Shown here piece by piece: positions 6,419 through 8,311 of a DNA stretch of 8,311 nt. The notes beneath the pieces were generated by a model that was not told the origin of the DNA, made no database searches, and saw only the letters and a program-made list of their open reading frames with translations. The stretch covers positions 1-8,311 of the forward strand of contig JAOPXW010000036.1 in assembly GCA_025964935.1 (NCBI GenBank), given 5' to 3'. Both the position numbers and the translations under genes were made by a program. How positions within the stretch are numbered: the stretch's first letter is position 1; every line of letters starts with the position of its first letter. The stretch is from Friedmanniella sp. (GTDB lineage Bacteria; Actinomycetota; Actinomycetes; Propionibacteriales; Propionibacteriaceae).

Positions 6419-7052
6419 GCTCGTCGGACCCGTCGTCCACGTCGTCCCAGCCCCCGGCGTCGTCGATGGACGCCTCGGGGCCCTCCCCCGCCCCTCGCTG
6501 GGCGGCGACGTAGCCCTCCAGGTAGCCCCGGGCTCGCTCGGCCTCCGGGTAGCCCGCGACCAGGGCCCAGAAGCGGGCCGAGTGCGACGGCTCGGCCAGG
6601 TGGGCCAGCTCGTGCACCAGCACGTAGTCCACGACCCAGGCGGGCATGGCCTGCAGGCGGTGGGACAGCCGGATCGAGCCGGTGCTGGGCGTGCACGAGC
6701 CCCAGCGCCGTGACTGGTTGGTGACCCACTGCACGGAGGTCGGGAGCGGCACCGGGTCCAGCCGGCCGCCGAGATGGGTCCGGGCCAGGGCGGCGGCGCG
6801 GGTCGCCAGCGCCGCGTCGCCCCGGGGCGGCGACGTACGCGCCTCGCGGGCCAGCACCTTGGCCACCATCTGCTCCACGAAGGTCCGCTCGTCGGCCTTG
6901 GACATCCGCTGCGGGATGAGGACGACGATCCGGTCGGCCTCTCGGAAGGCGGTGACCGTGCGCTTGCGACGGGGAGAGCGCCGCACCTCGACCTCGGGGA
7001 GGGGGGTGCTGTCGGACCCGGGACCCTCGGTCCCCGGGCGTGCTCTGCTCAC
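6411..7052 (-). CDS. YgjP-type zinc metallopeptidase (DUF45 / M48-like)
   Basis: The product is 213 aa from GTG 7052. AGGGAGG at 7067-7061 lies 8 nt upstream; an in-frame GTG at 7070 would include that site in the coding region, so I rejected it. The core begins with a basic strand ([16 protein letters not shown], 21-36), continues with VVLIPQRM and a helical stretch, then shows the family signature RRWGSCT (115-121) and [14 protein letters not shown] (127-137). The zinc site is [12 protein letters not shown] (141-152), with His147 and His151 in HELAH, Glu148 as the general base, and His157 in EPSHSARFW as the third ligand. All key residues are intact, so it should be an active cytoplasmic gluzincin-like enzyme of unknown substrate. 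The last 25 residues are acidic and low-complexity. It is the first gene of a two-gene minus-strand unit and is divergent from the DUF5679 gene. Confidence 0.92.
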   Translation of the reverse strand: MSRARPGTEGPGSDSTPLPEVEVRRSPRRKRTVTAFREADRIVVLIPQRMSKADERTFVEQMVAKVLAREARTSPPRGDAALATRAAALARTHLGGRLDPVPLPTSVQWVTNQSRRWGSCTPSTGSIRLSHRLQAMPAWVVDYVLVHELAHLAEPSHSARFWALVAGYPEAERARGYLEGYVAAQRGAGEGPEASIDDAGGWDDVDDGSDERG

Positions 7053-7060
7053 GTGTCCGC

Positions 7061-7067
7061 CCTCCCT
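7061..7067 (-). promoter_or_regulatory. Shine-Dalgarno site that fixes the YgjP-type start
   Basis: AGGGAGG on the minus strand, 8 nt before GTG 7052. It favours this start over the in-frame GTG 7070. Confidence 0.65.
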
Positions 7068-7091
7068 CACTCGATCGACATCCGGGAGTGC

Positions 7092-7097
7092 AACCTA
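7092..7097 (-). promoter_or_regulatory. -10 box of the metallopeptidase unit
   Basis: TAGGTT on the minus strand, preceded by a G-run (GGGGG). It would start transcription near 7085 and give a leader of about 33 nt that keeps the Shine-Dalgarno site. No good -35 is seen at 16-18 bp. Confidence 0.4.
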
Positions 7098-7147
7098 CCC
7101 CCACGCGGACTTCGACGCCGGGCCGGCGGACGGCTGGGGCCGACCAC

Positions 7148-7165
7148 ACCAGTGCGTCCACTGGT
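7148..7165. promoter_or_regulatory. Dyad, possible operator
   Basis: ACCAGTG (7148-7154) and CACTGGT (7159-7165) form a perfect 7-bp inverted repeat around CGTC. A further CCAGTG follows at 7170-7175. The site lies about 50 bp upstream of the metallopeptidase -10 box. A dimeric repressor or activator could bind it, or it may be a small hairpin. Confidence 0.35.
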
Positions 7166-7238
7166 TTCCCCAGTGAACAGGGCTCCAACCGGGGGTGACG
7201 TCCCGGCCTCCACATGCGGACCGGGCGGGGCGCACAGG

Positions 7239-7259
7239 CTGTCCACACAGTTGTCCACA
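7239..7259 (+). promoter_or_regulatory. Pair of DnaA-box-like sites
   Basis: CTGTCCACA (7239-7247) and TTGTCCACA (7251-7259) lie in the same orientation, 12 bp start to start. TTGTCCACA is the preferred DnaA box of Streptomyces; the first site differs from it at one base. They lie 28 bp upstream of the -35 box at 7288, so DnaA could act here as a regulator. No dnaA, dnaN or box cluster marks this as an origin. Confidence 0.5.
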
Positions 7260-7287
7260 GGCGGTGGAAAATCCGCCGTACCGAGGT

Positions 7288-7317
7288 TTGACGGGCCGCC
7301 GAGGCCGGGGATAGCGT
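7288..7317 (+). promoter_or_regulatory. Promoter for the DUF5679 leader transcript
   Basis: A -35 TTGACG (7288-7293) and a -10 TAGCGT (7312-7317) are separated by 18 bp, a good match to the actinobacterial housekeeping pattern. The predicted start is near 7324, which coincides with the first base of a 13-bp inverted repeat. Confidence 0.6.
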
Positions 7318-7323
7318 GCCGAG

Positions 7324-7581
7324 GACGAAACCTCCAGACCGTCGGACCGCTCGCAGGGGAAGGCAAGCGAACCGGCCGGACTGGAGGTTTCGTGTCGTCT
7401 GCGGCGTGGTGTCCCGCCACGCCCAGAACCGGCTGCACTACAGTTACCGACGACCACGTGATGCCTGGCCACTCGACGACGACTGGAGCCGCCCTTCGGC
7501 GGACGGTGACGACGCCGGGGTCGGGTAAGCCGGTCCCGCGAATTTGACCGGTTGGCGGACGGACCAAGCAAGGAGACCAGC
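7324..7581 (+). ncRNA. Candidate structured 5' leader or small RNA ahead of DUF5679
   Basis: If transcription starts near 7324, the DUF5679 message has a 258-nt leader with four hairpins. (1) ACGAAACCTCCAG (7324-7336) pairs perfectly with CTGGAGGTTTCGT (7381-7393). Inside it CCG 7338-7340/CGG 7376-7378, CGG 7342-7344/CCG 7371-7373 and CGCT 7347-7350/AGCG 7365-7368 extend it into a long irregular hairpin. (2) GGCGTGG (7403-7409) pairs with CCACGCC (7417-7423). GTCGTC 7394-7399 and GACGAC 7449-7454 could close around it. (3) CCGCC (7489-7493) pairs with GGCGG (7498-7502) over CTTC. (4) AGCCGGTC (7528-7535) pairs with GACCGGTT (7546-7553, one G-U), 16 nt before the Shine-Dalgarno site. It matches no riboswitch, 6S, SRP, tmRNA or RNase P consensus that I can recall. 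Confidence 0.4.
7570..7575 (+). promoter_or_regulatory. Shine-Dalgarno site of DUF5679
   Basis: AAGGAG 6 nt before ATG 7582, a strong site that decides this start over the in-frame TTG 7552. Confidence 0.75.
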
Positions 7582-7740
7582 ATGGCGGAGACCTACAGCG
7601 GCGAGTTCTACTGCGTGAAGTGCAAGGAGAAGCGAGAGGCTTCCGGCGACGTTCACGTCAACGACAAGGGCACCCGGATGGCCAAGGCCAAGTGCCCCGT
7701 CTGCGGCACCAACCTGAACCGGATCCTCGGCAAGGCCTGA
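7582..7740 (+). CDS. DUF5679 zinc-ribbon microprotein
   Basis: The product is 52 aa from ATG 7582. Two CxxC knuckles, Cys11/Cys14 (FYCVKCK) and Cys38/Cys41 (KCPVCGT), should bind one metal ion in a rubredoxin-like zinc ribbon. The middle (SGDVHVNDKGTRMAKAK) is a polar basic hairpin-like stretch, and the end NRILGKA is close to the C-terminus I remember for actinobacterial DUF5679 proteins. There is no signal peptide or membrane segment. The role is unknown; a protein- or nucleic-acid-binding ribbon is possible. Lys and Asn codons are more frequent than in the neighbours, and codon choice is strongly C/G-ending, which suits a well-expressed small protein. It is followed by tandem hairpins and then a ThiF-like gene on the same strand. 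Confidence 0.92.
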   Translation: MAETYSGEFYCVKCKEKREASGDVHVNDKGTRMAKAKCPVCGTNLNRILGKA

Positions 7741-7780
7741 TCCACCCGACCGGCGCAGCCGGTCGTCAGCTCCACCCGAC
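7741..7780 (+). repeat. 10-bp direct repeat at the feet of the two hairpins
   Basis: TCCACCCGAC occurs at 7741-7750 and 7771-7780, exactly 30 bp apart. Its last four bases (CGAC) begin the left arm of each hairpin, so the two look like a duplicated foot with different stems. Confidence 0.6.
7747..7765 (+). terminator. First hairpin after DUF5679
   Basis: CGACCGGC (7747-7754) pairs with GCCGGTCG (7758-7765) around GCA, an 8-bp perfect stem 7 nt after the stop codon. There is no T-run, so if it ends transcription it does so without the classical tract. It is preceded by TCCACCCGAC (7741-7750), part of which forms the stem. Confidence 0.5.
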
Positions 7781-7809
7781 AGGGACGGTCCTCACGACCG
7801 TCCCTGTCG
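7777..7809 (+). terminator. Strong hairpin terminator after DUF5679
   Basis: CGACAGGGACGGTC (7777-7790) pairs perfectly with GACCGTCCCTGTCG (7796-7809) around CTCAC, a 14-bp stem. It is followed by TCGTCG rather than a T-tract, as is common in GC-rich actinobacteria. It is preceded by a second copy of TCCACCCGAC (7771-7780). Confidence 0.7.
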
Positions 7810-7838
7810 TCGTCGGGGGCGGGACGGGTACGCCGACC

Positions 7839-7847
7839 TGGGGATAA
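7839..7847 (-). promoter_or_regulatory. DnaA-box-like site upstream of the ThiF-like gene
   Basis: TTATCCCCA on the minus strand, one mismatch from TTATCCACA. Considered with the pair at 7239-7259 it would make three sites flanking DUF5679; alone it is weak. Confidence 0.25.
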
Positions 7848-7856
7848 CCGGACTCG

Positions 7857-7874
7857 CGCCGCCCGGGGGCGGCG
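7857..7874 (+). other. GC-only hairpin before the ThiF-like gene
   Basis: CGCCGCC (7857-7863) pairs perfectly with GGCGGCG (7868-7874) around CGGG, ending 21 nt before GTG 7896. It could be a third terminator stem, an operator, or simply GC-rich sequence. I see no clear promoter for the ThiF-like gene. Confidence 0.4.
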
Positions 7875-7895
7875 TACGGCGGGCAGGCTGAGCGC

Positions 7896-8311
7896 GTGCG
7901 CACCCCGGCCCGCCCCTGCCTGGCCCGGCACGCGGTCCTGCTCGACCGCGGCGGTCTCACGCAGGTCGGGATCGACCCGGGGTCCGCGCTGGTCGTCGAG
8001 GGCCCGGCGGCCGGCACCTTCCTGCTGGGCCTCGACGGTCACCGCACCGTCGCCGAGCTGCTCTGTCTGGGCGCGGAGCTGGGGCTGGCCGACCGTGCCG
8101 TCCTGGACACCCTCGACCGTCTCGCCCGGGCCGGCCTGATCGTGGACGGGCCGGATCCGGGACCGGCGGTCGGACGGGCCCAGGACCCTGAGGCACACCG
8201 CCGGCGAAGGCCCGGGCCGACCCTACGGCTGCTGGGTGCCGGCGCGGTGGGCCGCCGCCTGGCCGGGCTGCTGGTGACGGCGGGGGTGGAGACGCTGCAC
8301 CTGTGGGACCC
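7896..8311 (+). CDS. ThiF / E1-like family protein, partial (N-terminal 138 residues)
   Basis: GTG 7896 is the only usable start after the in-frame stop at 7845-7847. GGCAGG at 7882-7887 lies 8 nt upstream. The frame is open to the right edge. Residues about 10-85 look like the small N-terminal domain seen before ThiF-like domains in actinobacteria and TOMM (azole peptide) pathways. GPAAGTFLLGLDGHRTVAELL and VLDTLDRLARAGLI suggest a winged-helix-like leader- or partner-binding unit. A charged linker (AQDPEAHRRRRPGP) leads to the start of a Rossmann fold, TLRLLGAGAVGRRLAGLL, with the nucleotide loop GAGAVG at 114-119 and VETLHLWD as the second strand. E1/ThiF enzymes adenylate a C-terminal carboxylate. 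The catalytic parts, including any Cys motif, lie beyond the window, so activity cannot be judged. No azole cyclase or peptide precursor is visible, although DUF5679 lies just upstream. Confidence 0.82.
   Translation, partial: MRTPARPCLARHAVLLDRGGLTQVGIDPGSALVVEGPAAGTFLLGLDGHRTVAELLCLGAELGLADRAVLDTLDRLARAGLIVDGPDPGPAVGRAQDPEAHRRRRPGPTLRLLGAGAVGRRLAGLLVTAGVETLHLWD

Larger units (their letters stand above)
7053..7581. other. Gene-free 529-nt divergent regulatory region
   Basis: No convincing coding sequence lies here. Open frames on both strands are Arg/Pro/Gly-rich shadows without family-like sequence or Shine-Dalgarno sites. From left to right it holds the metallopeptidase promoter (7092-7097, minus), a 7-bp dyad (7148-7165), two DnaA-box-like 9-mers (7239-7259), a -35/-10 pair (7288-7317, plus), and a hairpin-rich stretch (7324-7553) leading into the DUF5679 Shine-Dalgarno site. 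In 7098-7147 and 7176-7238 I see nothing distinct. Confidence 0.7.

Noticed and set aside
7239..7277. A replication origin marked by DnaA boxes
   Set aside because: Only two close boxes are present, with no AT-rich unwinding segment, no dnaA or dnaN and no larger cluster.
7324..7581. A known riboswitch (c-di-AMP, c-di-GMP, cobalamin, TPP, SAM-IV, guanidine) or 6S/SRP/tmRNA/RNase P RNA
   Set aside because: I compared conserved core sequences from memory and found none. A covariance search could overturn this.
7067..7583. Minus-strand open frames of 162 and 166 codons in the 529-nt gap
   Set aside because: Composition is Pro/Arg/Gly-rich, no Shine-Dalgarno site fits, and they run against a well-formed plus-strand promoter and hairpins.
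7896..8311. An azole-peptide (TOMM) biosynthetic cluster
   Set aside because: The ThiF-like start with a leader-binding-like domain suggests it, but no precursor peptide, cyclase or dehydrogenase is visible within the window.
1..8311. CRISPR array, tRNA or rRNA genes, insertion sequence, prophage or restriction or toxin-antitoxin genes
   Set aside because: No regular spaced repeats, cloverleaf-like sequence, terminal inverted repeats, transposase, or such gene families were seen on either strand.

Overview
The window is GC-rich DNA from an Actinomycetota chromosome. The lineage call rests on very high third-position GC, frequent GTG starts, TAnnnT-type -10 boxes, and a set of families typical of the phylum: a YlbL-type PDZ/Lon-domain protease, Zincin_2, DUF5679 and a ThiF-like protein. 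I cannot name the genus. No transposase, phage gene, CRISPR array, tRNA or rRNA is visible. This looks like conserved chromosomal backbone rather than an island.

Left block, minus strand (1-2185): moaE, then a membrane PDZ/Lon-type protease overlapping it by a GTGA, then a small acidic protein of the PPA1187 type that runs off the left edge. The moaE promoter places the predicted transcript start on the A of its ATG, so the message is probably leaderless.

Centre block, plus strand (2384-5774): a Zincin_2 (DUF2342) protein with a degraded metal-binding motif, a NUDIX hydrolase with no ordinary start codon, and a spore-photoproduct-lyase-like radical SAM protein overlapping it by a GTGA. They form a tight run that is probably co-transcribed.

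Right block: on the minus strand (7052-5789) a YgjP-type zinc metallopeptidase overlaps by 8 nt a GT-A-fold-like protein that seems to lack its nucleotide-binding loop. This pair converges on the radical SAM gene with a 14-nt gap. A 529-nt gene-free stretch follows (7053-7581). It holds promoters in both directions, two adjacent DnaA-box-like 9-mers, a 7-bp dyad, and a probable transcribed leader of about 258 nt with four hairpins ahead of a 52-residue DUF5679 zinc-ribbon gene. After a tandem-hairpin terminator region, a ThiF/E1-like gene (7896 onward) runs off the right edge.

No complete new system is evident. The features most worth a second look are the structured leader upstream of DUF5679, the RExxR replacement in the Zincin_2 protein, the missing NUDIX start codon, and the photolyase-like radical SAM enzyme coupled to a NUDIX hydrolase.
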